Shown: one piece after another, positions 8,904 to 20,873 of the stretch
Numbering within the stretch: position 1 is the first letter of the stretch
How the letters are laid out: the number at the start of each line of letters is the position of its first letter
DNA from: Herbidospora cretacea
Lineage (GTDB): Bacteria > Actinomycetota > Actinomycetes > Streptosporangiales > Streptosporangiaceae
DNA length: 64,000 bases
NCBI RefSeq assembly: GCF_001570605.1
Contig: NZ_BBXG01000003.1
Location: 1-64,000, forward strand
Direction: 5' to 3'
Program-made: the position numbers and the translations under genes
The notes under the pieces: model-generated
The model's database searches: none
The model's input: the letters and a program-made list of their open reading frames with translations, nothing else
Told to the model about the DNA's origin: nothing

Positions 8904-10661
8904 ATGAGGAAACGCGCCGGTCTGCTGGTCCCGGCCCTCGCCATGGTCCTGTCCGGCGTCGCGGGCGCCTGCGGGGGCGGTGCGACGACGGCCACCGGGA
9001 GCGGCCCCCAGAAGGGCGGCATGCTCAGGGTCGTCGGCTCCGGCGACGTCGACCACCTCGACCCGTCGTCGTCCTACACGGTCATCGCCTACAACCTCGG
9101 CCGCACCTGGACCCGGCAGCTCGTCACCTACCCGGCCGGGGGCGGCATCTCGGTCGCCGGTGAGGTGGTGCCCGACGTGGCCGCCGCGCTGCCGAAGGTC
9201 AGCGACGACGGGAAGACCTACACCTTCACGCTCCGCCCCGACGTCATGTGGAACACCAGCCCGCCGCGCCCGATCGTGGCCGCCGACTTCGAACGCGGGC
9301 TGAAACGGCTGGCCAACCCGGTGCAGCCGTCGGGCGGGATCTCCTATTACACGCAGACCATCGACGGTTTCCAGGAGTTCTTCACCGCGTTCCAGAAGCA
9401 GCCGAAGACGGCCGCCGGGATGGCGAAGTTCATGAACTCCACGCCTATCAGGGGCGTGCAGGCGGTGAATCCGACGACGCTGCGGATCCAGCTCACCGCA
9501 CCGGCCAGCGATTTCCTCAACATCATGGCGCTCGGCTTCGCGTCGGCCGCGCCGGTCGAATACGAGAAATACGTCCCCGACGGGCCGGACTTCCGGCAGA
9601 ACACCATTTCCGGTGGGCCGTACCAGATCACCACCTATTTCGCCGGGCGGCAGATCATGCTGGAGCACAACCCGGTGTGGAAGCAGTCCAGCGACCCGGT
9701 GCGCCACCGGTGGGTCGACCGCATCCTGGTCACCCTCGGCCAGGACAGCCCCGACGTCGTGCAGCAGCAGCTCGAAGCGGGCGTGGCCGACCTGTCGTGG
9801 GACCAGCCGGTGCCGACCTCGGCCATCCCGCGCCTGACGGGGAACCCGGCCTACAAGGTCTACGAGGGGTCGACGCTCAACCCGTTCCTGGCCTTCAACA
9901 TGCAGAGCCCCAACAACAACCGCGCCCTGGCGAACGTGAAGGTCCGGCAGGCGATCAACTACGTCGTCAACAAGGCGGCCATCGCCCAGATCTACGGCGG
10001 CCCGAAGATCAACTCTGTGCTCGACGGGGCGATCCCGCCCGGCTCGATCGGCTACGACGCGGCGGTCCGCCCCTACGCCACGCCCGGCGGCCGGGGCGAC
10101 GTGAACCGCTGCAAGGCGCTGCTGGCCGAGGCCGGGGTGACCAACCTGAGCCTCCAGTTCCCCTACCGCACCAACGGCAACCACCCGAAGGTCGCCCAGT
10201 CGATCGCCGGCGACCTGACCAAGTGCGGCATCACCTCGCAGCTCATCCCGACCGCGCCGGACGACTTCTACGGCCGCTACCTGTCAAGCGTCCAGAAGAG
10301 CCGCGAGGGGAAATGGGACATCGGCGCGCCCGGGTGGATCCCCGACTGGTACGGCAACAACGCCCGCTCGATCGTGGTGCCGCTGTTCGACGGCCGCAAC
10401 TACACCGAGGGCTCGACCAACTACGGCGCCTACAACGACCCCGCGGTGAACGACCTCATCACCCGCGCGCTGACCGCTCCCGACGCGAAAGCCGCCGAGG
10501 GACTGTGGCGGCAGACCAACGCGCGCATCATGGCCGACGCCCCGATCGTGCCGCTGACCTCGCAGAACGTGCCGATTTTCCATTCGGAGCGGGTGCGGAA
10601 CACGATCTACACGCCGCTCACCCAGCAGTTCGACTACACGCAGCTCTGGCTGGCCTCATGA
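8904..10661 (+). CDS. ABC importer substrate-binding lipoprotein, family 5 (peptide/opine type)
   Basis: Extracytoplasmic lipoprotein (585 aa) that captures substrate for the importer encoded by the next four genes. The N-terminus is a lipoprotein signal: M-R-K-R, hydrophobic core, then V-A-G-A-C with Cys23 as lipidated residue. The mature part follows the bacterial SBP family 5 pattern (G-G-x-L-R-V near residue 35, a late [11 protein letters not shown]). The family binds oligopeptides, dipeptides, nickel complexes, opines and some sugars; sequence alone does not say which. Its stop overlaps the ATPase start (ATGA), showing tight translational coupling. This is the first gene of importer A (SBP, ATPase D, ATPase F, permease C, permease B). 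Confidence 0.93.
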   Translation: MRKRAGLLVPALAMVLSGVAGACGGGATTATGSGPQKGGMLRVVGSGDVDHLDPSSSYTVIAYNLGRTWTRQLVTYPAGGGISVAGEVVPDVAAALPKVSDDGKTYTFTLRPDVMWNTSPPRPIVAADFERGLKRLANPVQPSGGISYYTQTIDGFQEFFTAFQKQPKTAAGMAKFMNSTPIRGVQAVNPTTLRIQLTAPASDFLNIMALGFASAAPVEYEKYVPDGPDFRQNTISGGPYQITTYFAGRQIMLEHNPVWKQSSDPVRHRWVDRILVTLGQDSPDVVQQQLEAGVADLSWDQPVPTSAIPRLTGNPAYKVYEGSTLNPFLAFNMQSPNNNRALANVKVRQAINYVVNKAAIAQIYGGPKINSVLDGAIPPGSIGYDAAVRPYATPGGRGDVNRCKALLAEAGVTNLSLQFPYRTNGNHPKVAQSIAGDLTKCGITSQLIPTAPDDFYGRYLSSVQKSREGKWDIGAPGWIPDWYGNNARSIVVPLFDGRNYTEGSTNYGAYNDPAVNDLITRALTAPDAKAAEGLWRQTNARIMADAPIVPLTSQNVPIFHSERVRNTIYTPLTQQFDYTQLWLAS

Positions 10662-11587
10662 GCCTTCTCGAAGTATCGGGGCTGCGGGTGACCTTCGCCA
10701 CGCCCGACGGGGACCTGCAGGCGGTGCGCGGGGTGTCGTTCGAGGTCGAGGCCGGGCAGACGCTCGGCGTCGTCGGCGAGTCGGGGTCGGGCAAGAGCGT
10801 CAGCGTCCAGGCGCTGCTGGGGCTGGTCCCGGGCGCCCGCGTGGAGGGCTCGGCGCTGTTCGACGGGGAGCAGCTGATCGGGATGCCGGCCGAGCGGCTG
10901 CGGCGCATCCGCGGCGCGCGGATCGGGATGGTCTTCCAGGACCCGCTGTCGAGCCTCCACCCGATGTACTCGGTCGGGCGGCAGATCGCCGAGGCGGTGC
11001 TGGTCCACCGGAAGGTCAGCAAGGACCAGGCCTGGTCGGTGGCGCGGGAGCGGCTGGAGCAGGTCGGGATCCCGGCCGTGCGGGTGCGGGACTATCCGCA
11101 CCAGTTCTCCGGCGGCATGCGGCAGCGCGTGATGATCGCCATGGCGATGGCGCTCGACCCGGAGCTGATCATCGCCGACGAGCCCACGACGGCCCTGGAC
11201 GCGACGGTCCGGGCCCAGATCCTCGAACTGCTCGGGCGGCTGGGCTGCGCGCTGATCATCATCACCCACGACCTGGGGGTCATCGCCGACATGGCCGACG
11301 AGGTCATGGTCATGTACGCCGGCAAGCCCGTCGAGAAGGCCGGTCGCCGGGACCTGTTCCGCGACCCCCGCCATCCCTACACGCGCGGCCTGCTCAACTC
11401 GCTGCCCCACGGCAAGGAGCGCCTGCAGCCCATCACCGGCCGCCCGCCGAGCCTGCTGAGCCCGCCCTCGGGCTGTTCGTTCCATCCGCGCTGCCCGGTG
11501 CGGATTCCCCGCTGCCCGATCGAGGAGCCGCCGATGCTCGGCCCCGACGACCATCCCGACGCCTGCTGGCTGGAGGTGGGGCGGTGA
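10658..11587 (+). CDS. Peptide-type ABC importer ATPase, DppD/OppD class (importer A)
   Basis: Cytoplasmic nucleotide-binding subunit (309 aa), one of two ATPases powering importer A. Walker A is G-E-S-G-S-G-K-S, the signature S-G-G-M-R-Q-R and Walker [13 protein letters not shown]. The C-terminal oligopeptide-type extension ends with the Cys-containing H-P-R-C-P segment typical of DppD/OppD proteins. The ATG at 10658 overlaps the upstream stop by the ATGA arrangement, and its own stop overlaps the next gene as GTGA. The open frame extends far upstream, but that sequence is antisense-like Arg/Gly-rich material within the SBP gene. Confidence 0.94.
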   Translation: MSLLEVSGLRVTFATPDGDLQAVRGVSFEVEAGQTLGVVGESGSGKSVSVQALLGLVPGARVEGSALFDGEQLIGMPAERLRRIRGARIGMVFQDPLSSLHPMYSVGRQIAEAVLVHRKVSKDQAWSVARERLEQVGIPAVRVRDYPHQFSGGMRQRVMIAMAMALDPELIIADEPTTALDATVRAQILELLGRLGCALIIITHDLGVIADMADEVMVMYAGKPVEKAGRRDLFRDPRHPYTRGLLNSLPHGKERLQPITGRPPSLLSPPSGCSFHPRCPVRIPRCPIEEPPMLGPDDHPDACWLEVGR

Positions 11588-12546
11588 GCCTGCTGGAGGT
11601 CTCCGACGTGCGGAAGTACTTCCCGATCAAGAGCGGGATCTTCTTCCAGCGCGAGGTCGGCCGGGTGCACGCCGTCGACGGGGTCAGCCTGTCGGTCGAG
11701 GCGGGCGAGACGCTCGGCGTGGTGGGGGAGTCGGGCTGCGGCAAGTCGACGCTGGCGCGGTGCATGACCGGGCTGCACGAGGTCACGTCCGGGACCATCG
11801 CCTTCGACGGGGACGTGCGGCGGGACGTGCAGATGGTCTTCCAGGACCCCTACGGGTCGCTGAACCCGCGCCGCCGGATCGGGTCGATCATCGCCGACCC
11901 GCTGGTGATCCACCGCGAGGGCACCCCGTCGTCGCGGCGCGGCCGGGTGCGCGACCTGATGGCCCTGGTCGGGCTCAACCCCGAGCACTACAACCGCTTC
12001 CCCGCCGAGTTCTCCGGCGGCCAGCGGCAGCGGGTGGGGATCGCGCGGGCGCTGGCGCTCAACCCCCGGCTGGTCGTCTGCGACGAGCCCGTCTCCGCGC
12101 TGGACGTCTCCATCCAGGCCCAGGTCGTCAACCTGCTCAAGGACCTGCAGACCGAGCTCGGCCTCACCTACGTCTTCATCGCCCACGACCTCTCGGTGGT
12201 CCGCTACGTCAGCGACCGGGTGGCCGTCATGTACCTCGGCAAGATCGTCGAGATCGCCCCGGGCGAGGAGCTCTACGAGCGCCCCCGGCACCCCTACACG
12301 GCGGCGCTGCTGTCGGCCGCCTCGGTCGCCGACCCCGACCGGCCGAGGGACCGCGTCGTGCTGCGCGGCGACGTCCCGTCCCCGATCTCCCCGCCCTCGG
12401 GCTGCCGGTTCCATCCGCGCTGCCCGAAGGCCCAGGAGCGGTGCCGGGTCGAGGAGCCGCTGCTGCTCGGCGACGGCCACAAGTGGGCCTGCCACTTCCC
12501 CCTGGAACCCGGCGAGCGGTTGCGGAGCGCGGAGGTGGGCCGGTGA
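11584..12546 (+). CDS. Peptide-type ABC importer ATPase, DppF/OppF class (importer A)
   Basis: Second nucleotide-binding subunit of importer A (320 aa). Opening residues [12 protein letters not shown] and the K-S-G-I-F-F-Q-R insertion before the Walker A (G-E-S-G-C-G-K-S) are hallmarks of the DppF/OppF class. Signature S-G-G-Q-R-Q-R and Walker [13 protein letters not shown] are intact, and an oligopeptide-type C-terminal domain with H-P-R-C-P follows. It starts at GTG 11584 within the previous stop. A 117-bp gap then separates it from the permease genes, the only real break inside importer A. Confidence 0.94.
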   Translation: MSLLEVSDVRKYFPIKSGIFFQREVGRVHAVDGVSLSVEAGETLGVVGESGCGKSTLARCMTGLHEVTSGTIAFDGDVRRDVQMVFQDPYGSLNPRRRIGSIIADPLVIHREGTPSSRRGRVRDLMALVGLNPEHYNRFPAEFSGGQRQRVGIARALALNPRLVVCDEPVSALDVSIQAQVVNLLKDLQTELGLTYVFIAHDLSVVRYVSDRVAVMYLGKIVEIAPGEELYERPRHPYTAALLSAASVADPDRPRDRVVLRGDVPSPISPPSGCRFHPRCPKAQERCRVEEPLLLGDGHKWACHFPLEPGERLRSAEVGR

Positions 12547-12554
12547 GAACCGCC

Positions 12555-12566
12555 CATGACGTCATG
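12555..12566. promoter_or_regulatory. Perfect 12-bp palindrome CATGACGTCATG
   Basis: Sits 8 bases after the DppF-class stop in the 117-bp gap before the permease genes. Could be an operator; a palindrome of this length can also arise by chance. Confidence 0.25.
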
Positions 12567-12587
12567 AGCCGGTCGGGTGGCCGGCCA

Positions 12588-12604
12588 GGCGGAGCCGTAA
12601 CGGA
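12588..12604 (+). repeat. Copy 2 of the recurrent intergenic motif (GGCGGAGCCGTAACGGA)
   Basis: This 17-mer is identical to 37513-37529, and its last 13 bases occur again on the minus strand at 948-960. It sits about 60 bases upstream of the permease C start, in the only gap inside importer A, so it may be an internal promoter or regulator site. Confidence 0.5.
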
Positions 12605-12663
12605 AGAGAAATCTTTCCAGCGCACCGAGGCGCGCCGTCGCGCGGCGACGAGGGGTGGTCGGC

Positions 12664-13584
12664 GTGAGTCTCACTGATGCGGCTTTCGAGGCCGAGCCCG
12701 TCCATGCCGAGGTCGTGCACGGCAAGGGGCCCTGGCAGCTGGCCTGGGAGCGGTTGCGGCGGGACAAGGCCGCGGTGATCTCCATGGCGGTGATCGTGCT
12801 GGTCGCGCTGCTGGCGCTGCTCGCGCCGCTGTTCGCGCTGATCACCGGGCACGACCCGCTGACGCAGTATCCGGAGACCGCGCTCACGCCCGAGGGGCTC
12901 CCCGTCGGGCCGGGCGCCGACTTCTGGCTCGGGGCCGACAGCCTCGGGCGGGACCTGTTCGTGCGGCTCGCCTACGGGGCGCGGATCTCGCTGCTCGTCG
13001 GGCTGAGCGCGACCCTGCTCGCCACCGTGTTCGGGGTGGTCGTCGGGCTGCTGGCCGGTTACTACGGCGGCTGGGTCGACGGGGTGCTCGCGCGGGTGCT
13101 CGACGTCGTGCTCAGCTTCCCCTACCTGCTGGTCGCGATCGTGCTGGTCGCCGCCGTGGGGGCCTCGGTGGCGCTGACCATCTTCGTGATCGCGTTCTTC
13201 TCGTTCGCGGCGATGGCCCGGGTCGTGCGAGGGCAGACGATCGGCTACCGGGAGCGGGAGTTCACCGAGGCGGTCAGGTCGCTGGGCGCCTCGCCGCTGC
13301 GGATCATGGTCATCGACGTGCTGCCCAACCTGGTCGCGCCGGTCACCGTGCTCGCCTCGCTGCTCATCCCGACCTCGATCGTCTTCGAGGCCACGCTCAG
13401 CTTCCTGGGGCTCGGCGTCGATCCCCGCACGCCCAGCTGGGGCGCGATCCTGGCCGACTCGACCGACTTCTACCGGGTGGCGCCCGGCCTGCTGGTCTTC
13501 CCGGCCGTGCTGCTGCTGCTCACCACGCTCGCGTTCAACCTCCTCGGGGACGGCATCCGCGACGCGCTCGACCCCAAGAGGTGA
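12664..13584 (+). CDS. Peptide-type ABC importer permease, DppC/OppC class (importer A)
   Basis: Inner-membrane permease (306 aa) of the binding-protein-dependent transport family. An N-terminal cytoplasmic stretch and helix (A-A-V-I-S-M-A-V-I-V-L) precede the five-helix permease core. The L-G-A-D-S-L-G-R-D-L-F-V-R motif after helix 1 and the EAA loop (E-F-T-E-A-V-R-S-L-G-A-S) that docks with the ATPases are present. The GTG at 12664 is preferred over GTG 12655 because GAGGGG (12650-12655) is then 8 bases away. DppC-type subunits pair with the DppB-type permease encoded next. Confidence 0.93.
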   Translation: MSLTDAAFEAEPVHAEVVHGKGPWQLAWERLRRDKAAVISMAVIVLVALLALLAPLFALITGHDPLTQYPETALTPEGLPVGPGADFWLGADSLGRDLFVRLAYGARISLLVGLSATLLATVFGVVVGLLAGYYGGWVDGVLARVLDVVLSFPYLLVAIVLVAAVGASVALTIFVIAFFSFAAMARVVRGQTIGYREREFTEAVRSLGASPLRIMVIDVLPNLVAPVTVLASLLIPTSIVFEATLSFLGLGVDPRTPSWGAILADSTDFYRVAPGLLVFPAVLLLLTTLAFNLLGDGIRDALDPKR

Positions 13585-13587
13585 CCT

Positions 13588-14541
13588 GTGTGGCGCTTTC
13601 TCATCCGGCGGATCGTCTTCGGCGTCGTCGTGCTGTGGCTGGTGGCGACGACCGTGTTCCTGCTGTTCTTCGCCGGTCCGGCCGACAACGTGGCGCGCCG
13701 CCTGGCCGGGCCGCGCGCGCCGATCGAGGTCGTCGAGCAGATCAAGGACACGCTCGGCCTCGACCGGCCGCTGTTCACGCAGTACCTCGGCTTCCTGGGC
13801 GACCTGCTGCGGGGTGACCTCGGGACCTCGTTCATCAGCCAGACGCCGGTCTCCACGCTGATCCTGCAGAGCCTCCCGGGCACGTTGTGGCTGGTCTTCG
13901 GGGCGGCCGTGCTGTGGATGCTCATGGGGGTCGGCGGGGGAGTGCTGTCGGCGACCAAGCCGCGCAGCCTGCGCGACCGCACGCTCACCGTGCTGGTGCT
14001 GGCCGGGATCTCGCTGCCGACGTTCGTGCTGGGCATCCTGATGATCTATCTGGCGCTGTCGGTGTTCCCGGGGACCGGGCTCCAGCCGGGCCCGTACATC
14101 TCCCCGTTCATCGACGTCGGGGCCTTCCTGTCGACCATGGTCATGCCGTGGATCTGCCTGGCGGTGGTCCAGGCGGCGGTGTACGTGCGGCTGACCCGGG
14201 GCTCGATGCTCGACACGATGGGCGAGGACTACATCCGCACGGCGCGGGCCAAAGGGGTGCCCGAGCGGTCGGTCACCTACCGGCACGGGCTGCGGGCCGC
14301 GCTGACGCCCGTCATCACCCAGTTCGGGGTGGATGTCGGGACGCTCCTCGGCGGCGTGGTCGTCACCGAATCGGTCTTCGGGCTCCAGGGCATCGGGCAG
14401 CTCATGATCCGGTCGGTCCGGGACGGTGACCTGCCCGTCATCATCGGCGCGGCGATCCTGGCCGCCGCGTTCATCGTGCTCGCGAACATTCTCGTCGACG
14501 TGGCGTATTCGTTCCTCGATCCACGCGTACGGCTCGCCTGA
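13588..14541 (+). CDS. Peptide-type ABC importer permease, DppB/OppB class (importer A)
   Basis: Partner permease (317 aa), beginning M-W-R-F-L-I-R-R-I-V-F-G, the classic DppB N-terminus, with six predicted helices. The periplasmic loop has the D-T-L-G-L-D-R-P motif and the EAA loop reads D-Y-I-R-T-A-R-A-K-G-V. GTG 13588 lies 3 bases after the DppC stop. The ATPase genes precede both permeases, an order less common than B-C-D-F. The operon ends here; 50 bp separate it from importer B. Confidence 0.93.
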   Translation: MWRFLIRRIVFGVVVLWLVATTVFLLFFAGPADNVARRLAGPRAPIEVVEQIKDTLGLDRPLFTQYLGFLGDLLRGDLGTSFISQTPVSTLILQSLPGTLWLVFGAAVLWMLMGVGGGVLSATKPRSLRDRTLTVLVLAGISLPTFVLGILMIYLALSVFPGTGLQPGPYISPFIDVGAFLSTMVMPWICLAVVQAAVYVRLTRGSMLDTMGEDYIRTARAKGVPERSVTYRHGLRAALTPVITQFGVDVGTLLGGVVVTESVFGLQGIGQLMIRSVRDGDLPVIIGAAILAAAFIVLANILVDVAYSFLDPRVRLA

Positions 14542-14591
14542 TTTGATCACGCTCTGCCATTACTCTGTGACGCGAGGTGGTGGGGGGAATC

Positions 14592-15536
14592 ATGGTGCGA
14601 CTGGTGAACTACGCGGCGTTGATCGTCGTCGCCTCCAGCCTGGCGTGGCTGCTGGCCGCCGTGACCCTCGATCCACGGGCCAACTACGCCGGCCGCACCC
14701 CCGCGCCGGCGGTCGCCGTGGTCGACGCGGCCCTGTCCGAGGCCAACCTCAACGACAAGGACCCGCTGCTCGACCGCTACCTGACCTGGGTCTCCGGGAT
14801 GGCGCGCGGTGACTTCGGCCGCACCTGGGACGGCGCGGGCGTCGGCGCCGACCTGGCCGAACGCGCCGGGGTGACGCTCCGGCTCGTCACGGCCGGCCTG
14901 GCGGTGGGGGCGCTGCTGGGGGTCGCCGTCGGCACCCTCGCCGCGGTCGGCCACCGGGGCTGGTTCGACCGGCTGTCGGGCGGGGTGGTGTTCCTGCTGC
15001 TGGCGGTGCCGGCGGTCGTGCTGGCCAACGTCCTGATCATCGGCGCGGTCTGGTTCAACGACACGACCGGCACCCGGTTCCTCATGGTCAGCGGCGAGTT
15101 CACCGACGGCGGGCCGCTCGACCGGCTCCGGCATGTCGTGCTGCCCGCGCTGACCCTCGCGCTGCCGCTGGCCGCGATCGTCAGCCGCTACCACCGCAGC
15201 GCCATGCTCGACGTGCTGAACGCCGACTACGTCCGCACCGCACGCGCCAAGGGCCTGTCCCGGCGGAAGGTCGTCGTCCGGCACGCCCTGCGGACCGCGC
15301 TCATCCCCACGACCACCTACCTGACCTTCACCTTCGGCGCGCTGCTGGTCGGCGCGACCATCACCGAGACCGTCTTCGGCTGGCACGGCCTCGGCCAGCG
15401 ACTCATCAGCGCGATCGTCACCAGCGACGTCAACACCGTCGCCGGGATCACCGCCATCGCGGCCGTCGCGCTGGTGCTGTGCGCGGCCGTGGCCGAGGTG
15501 CTCCAGCGGATGCTCAACCCCGGGAGGCCCCGATGA
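14592..15536 (+). CDS. Peptide-type ABC importer permease, DppB/OppB class (importer B)
   Basis: First gene of a second complete importer (314 aa). It carries the DppB-type layout: N-terminal helix, a periplasmic domain with D-R-Y-L-T-W-V-S-G-M, permease core and EAA loop D-Y-V-R-T-A-R-A-K-G-L. It diverges strongly from importer A's DppB subunit, so the two importers are not a recent duplication. ATG 14592 is preceded by a run of six G (14582-14587). Its stop overlaps the next start as ATGA. Confidence 0.9.
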   Translation: MVRLVNYAALIVVASSLAWLLAAVTLDPRANYAGRTPAPAVAVVDAALSEANLNDKDPLLDRYLTWVSGMARGDFGRTWDGAGVGADLAERAGVTLRLVTAGLAVGALLGVAVGTLAAVGHRGWFDRLSGGVVFLLLAVPAVVLANVLIIGAVWFNDTTGTRFLMVSGEFTDGGPLDRLRHVVLPALTLALPLAAIVSRYHRSAMLDVLNADYVRTARAKGLSRRKVVVRHALRTALIPTTTYLTFTFGALLVGATITETVFGWHGLGQRLISAIVTSDVNTVAGITAIAAVALVLCAAVAEVLQRMLNPGRPR

Positions 15537-16404
15537 GCGCGACGCTCCCCGACGTCTCCGCCCCCGCCGGCGTGCCCCCGGCCGAGCCGCCGCCGAGGAT
15601 GTTCTCGGCGACCGGCATCGCCGGGCTCGCGCTGCTCAGCTTCCTCGGCGCGCTCGCCGTCCTCGGCCCGATCCTGATCCCCTGGACGGCCTCCGACCGC
15701 GACTTCGAGGCCTTCCTCCAGCCGCCCTCGGCGAACCATCCCTTCGGCACGACCGCCTCCGGCGCCGACATCCTCGTCCTCACCCTGCTGGGCCTGCGCA
15801 AGTCGCTGGTCATCGGGCTCGTGGTGGCCGTGGCGGCGACGGCGGTGGCCGCGCTCGTCGGGGCGTTCGCGGGCTACTTCCTCGGCTGGGTCGACCGCAC
15901 GCTCATGTGGGTCACCGATCTGCTGCTGGTCATCCCGGCGTTCCTCGTCGTCGCCGTCGTGTCCTCGGGGCAGGACCGGTGGATCGCGCTGGTCGTGCTG
16001 CTGGCGGCGTTCATGTGGATGGTGACCGCGAAGGCGGTGCGCGGGGTCACCATCGCGATGCGCGACCGCGAATACGTCAGGGCGGCCCGGTTCATGGGCG
16101 TGCCCGCCCACCGGATCGTGCTGCGCCACGTCATCCCGAACCTGGCCTCGCTGCTCGTCGCCGACGCGACGGTGAACGTGAGCGCGGCGATCCTGGCCGA
16201 GACGACGCTGTCCTACTTCGGCTTCGGGGTCGTGCCGCCCGACGTGTCGCTCGGCTCGCTGATCGCCGACGGCGCGCCGACCGCGCTCTACGCCCCCTGG
16301 ACCTTCTGGTGGGCGGCCGGGCTGCTCATCGCCCTGATCATCGCGGTCAACCTGGTCGGCGACGACCTGCGCGACCGCTTCGACCCGGCCCTGCGAGCGC
16401 CCCA

Positions 16405-16408
<4 letters not shown>
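15533..16408 (+). CDS. Peptide-type ABC importer permease, DppC/OppC class (importer B)
   Basis: Second permease of importer B (291 aa). The N-terminal ~25 residues are Pro/Ala-rich and cytoplasmic, then helix 1 and the family core follow. The F-G-T-T-A-S-G-A-D-I-L-V motif and EAA loop (E-Y-V-R-A-A-R-F-M-G-V) are intact. ATG 15533 overlaps the preceding stop, and its own stop overlaps the fused ATPase start (GTGA), so all four genes of the operon are translationally coupled. Confidence 0.92.
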
Positions 16409-18080
<1,672 letters not shown>

Positions 18081-18084
<4 letters not shown>

Positions 18085-19754
18085 AACGCGCGTACGCCCT
18101 GCTACTGGCCCTGACGACCGCCGCCTGCGCCGCCCAACCGGGTGAATCGGGCCGGCCGGCGGCCGAGGTCACCGCGGCCGACCTCAACCTGACCCCGCGC
18201 GCCCAGATCAAGACCGGCGGCACCCTCCGCTGGGGCCTGACCGAATATCCGGCCCAGTGGAACCAGAACCACATCGACGGCAACCTGGCCAACGTCAAGA
18301 CCGTCATGGACGCCCTGATGCCGCGCCCCTTCCGCGCCGACGAACACGGCGCCCTCACGCTCGACTCCGACTACGTGACCTCGGCCGACGTGACGAAGAC
18401 GACGCCCAAGCAGGTCGTGACGTACACCCTGAACCCCAAGGCGCGCTGGTCGACCGGCGAGCCGATCACCTGGGCCGACTACGCCGCCCAGTGGAAGGCG
18501 CTGCGGGGCGCCGACCCGGCCTTCCACGTCGCCAACGTCACCGGATACCAGGACATCGCCTCGGTGGCCAAGGGCGCGAACGACCACCAGGTCGTGGTCA
18601 CCTTCACCCGGCCGTTCGGCGACTGGCGCTCCCTGTTCGCGCCGCTCTACCCGAGGAGCGCCAACTCCTCGCCGCAGGCGTTCAACGCCGGCTGGGTCGG
18701 CAAGATCCCGGCCACGGCGGGCCCGTTCCGGTTCGGCGGCTTCGACACCCGCGCCAAGACGCTCACCCTGGCCCGCGACGCCAAGTGGTGGAGCGACCCC
18801 GCCAAGCTCGACTCGATCGTGTTCCGGGGCCTGGAGTCCGACGCCCGCGTCGCCGCCTTCGCCAACGGCGAGCTCGACGTGTTCGACATCGGCCCGTCGG
18901 CGGCCGACCTGTCCCGCGCCAGGTCGGCGTCTGGCGCGGTGGTCCGCCAGGCGGCCGGGCCCGACTTCCGCCACTTCACCTTCAACGGCGAGAGCCCGAT
19001 CCTCACGGACGTCCGGGTCCGCCAGGCCGTCGCCCTCGGCATCGACCGGGCGGTCATCGCCAAGAGCGACCTCAAGGGCCTGAACTGGCCGGTCACCCTG
19101 CTCGACAACCACTTCCTGATGAACAGCCAGCAGGGCTACCGCCCCAACGCCGACGAACTCGCCGGCCCCGACCTGACCCGAGCCGGGGCACTGCTCGACG
19201 CGGCCGGCTGGCGGCTGAGCGGCAAGGTCCGCGCCAAGGGCGGCAAGCAGCTCGACCTGCGCTTCGTCATCCCGTCGGGCCTCCAGCTCGCCCGCTCGGA
19301 GGGCGAGATCACCCAGGCCATGCTGGCCAAACTGGGCGTCAAGCTGACGATCGAGACCGTCCCGAGCAACGACTTCTTCACCAAGTACGTCATCCCCGGC
19401 AACTACGACATCGCGCCCTTCTCGTACGTGGGGACGCCGTTCCCCGTCTCCGCCTCCTACGGCACGTACGCCAACGGCGTCCGGGCGCAGGGCGACGAGA
19501 TCGTGTGGAACGCCAACCTGGGCCGCAGCGGCAACGCCGAGATCGACGCCAAGCTCAAGGCGGCCATGGCCGAGCTCGACCCCGAGAAGGCCGTCAAACT
19601 GATCAACGAGGCCGACCGGCTCGTGTGGCGCGAGGTCAACGTCCTGCCCCTCTACCAGCGGCCCCAGACCGTCGCGGTCAACGCGGGCCTGGCCAACGTC
19701 GGGGCGCGCGGCTTCCGCGACCTCGACTACGCCGACATCGGCTTCAAGTCATAG
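18081..19754 (+). CDS. ABC importer substrate-binding lipoprotein, family 5 (importer B)
   Basis: Solute receptor of importer B (557 aa), last gene of its operon. M-K-R-A-Y then a short hydrophobic core and L-T-T-A-A-C give a lipoprotein signal with Cys16. The mature region fits SBP family 5 (G-G-T-L-R-W near 52; V-R-V-R-Q-A-V-A-L-G-I-D-R near 313). It begins at GTG 18081, overlapping the ATPase stop. The sequence departs from importer A's receptor beyond the family motifs, implying a different ligand. Some relatives in actinomycetes carry peptide or sugar-like ligands; nothing here decides. Confidence 0.93.
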
Positions 19755-19780
19755 CCGTCGGGACTGTCGTAGGTCTCGGC

Positions 19781-19793
19781 TAGCGTGCGGCCA
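19781..19793 (+). promoter_or_regulatory. Putative leaderless promoter -10 (TAGCGT)
   Basis: TAGCGT (19781-19786), of TANNNT type, ends 6 bases before the ATG of the winged-helix gene, the spacing of leaderless actinobacterial transcripts. No Shine-Dalgarno and no clear -35. Confidence 0.35.
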
Positions 19794-20866
19794 TGGACCT
19801 GACGTGGCCGCAAGTGCTGGCGTGGCGGCTCGGCCGTCAGTTCGTGACCGCCCCGGGGCCCGGCGCGGTCGCCGTGGCCGAGCGGCTCTGCGGGGTGCAG
19901 GCGCAGGTCGCCTCCTCGGCCGAGCTGGCGGTCTCCCTCCGGCTCGGCCGCCCCGCCGGGCCGGAGATCGAGCAGGCGCTCTGGACCGACCGGACCCTGC
20001 TCAGGACCTGGTCGATCCGGGGCACCCTCCACCTGCTGCCGACCGCGTCGTGGCCGGTCTACCGCGCGGTGCTGGGCACTCTCCGCTACTGGGACAAACC
20101 CTCCTGGCACCGGGGCAGCGGGGTGTCGGCGGCGGAGCTCGACGCCATCATCGGGGCCGTCCCCGAGGCCCTCGGCGACGCCGAGCTGACCAGGGAGGAA
20201 CTGGTCGACGCGGTGATCGCGGTGACCGGCGACGAACACCTGCGCCCGCTGCTGGCCTCCGGCTGGGGGCAGCTCTTCAAGCCCTTGAGCTTCCTCGGCG
20301 AGCTCTGCCACGGCGTGCCGCGCGCCGGGAAGGTGACCTTCACCGCGCCGCCCCGCGTGGGGGAGATGTCCGCCGAGGAGGGCGGGGTCGCGCTGCTGCG
20401 CGCCTTCCTGGGCGCCCACGGCCCGGCGAGCACGGCCGCCTTCGACGGGTGGCTGTTCCGGGGGCTGACCCGGCGGGCCGTCCTGCGTCAGTGGTTCGCC
20501 GACCTGGCCCCCGCGACCGTCACCGTCGAGGGGGAGGACCTGTTCGTCCTGCCCGAACACGTCGACGAACTGCGGGCGACCCGGCCGTCCGAGGAGACGT
20601 ACCTGCTGGCCGGGTTCGACCAATACGTCATGGGCGCCCCCCGCGACCTCGAACCGCTGCTCCCCGCGGCGGCCAAGGCGGCGGTCAGCCGGGCGGCGGG
20701 CTGGATCTCCCCGGTGGTCGTCCACCGGGGCCGCGTGGTCGGCACCTGGGACGCCCGCGACGGCACCCTGACCGCGACCCTGCTGGAACCTGCCCCCGGC
20801 GTGGAGGCGGCGGCCGAGAAGGTGCTCGCCCTGATGGGCAGGGACCTGAAAGTGGTGGTCGCCTGA
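19793..20866 (+). CDS. Winged-helix DNA-binding domain-containing protein (HTH_42/AlkX-YcaQ type)
   Basis: Protein of 357 aa from the winged-helix family that includes YcaQ/AlkX and AlkZ DNA glycosylases. Diagnostic residues are the N-terminal L-T-W-x-Q-V-L-A-W-R-L, the V-Q-A-Q-V-A-S-S-A segment and L-L-R-T-W-S-I-R-G-T-L-H-L, the analogue of the family's T-W-x-x-R-G-T-L-H motif. YcaQ and AlkZ members unhook crosslinked or bulky lesions through a Q-x-Q/Q-x-D type pair; here V-Q-A-Q is at the equivalent place, but whether this branch is a glycosylase is not established. Starts at the ATG 6 bases after a TANNNT box. It converges on the AfsR-like gene with only 7 bases between stops. Confidence 0.8.
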   Translation: MDLTWPQVLAWRLGRQFVTAPGPGAVAVAERLCGVQAQVASSAELAVSLRLGRPAGPEIEQALWTDRTLLRTWSIRGTLHLLPTASWPVYRAVLGTLRYWDKPSWHRGSGVSAAELDAIIGAVPEALGDAELTREELVDAVIAVTGDEHLRPLLASGWGQLFKPLSFLGELCHGVPRAGKVTFTAPPRVGEMSAEEGGVALLRAFLGAHGPASTAAFDGWLFRGLTRRAVLRQWFADLAPATVTVEGEDLFVLPEHVDELRATRPSEETYLLAGFDQYVMGAPRDLEPLLPAAAKAAVSRAAGWISPVVVHRGRVVGTWDARDGTLTATLLEPAPGVEAAAEKVLALMGRDLKVVVA

Positions 20867-20873
20867 CCTTCGC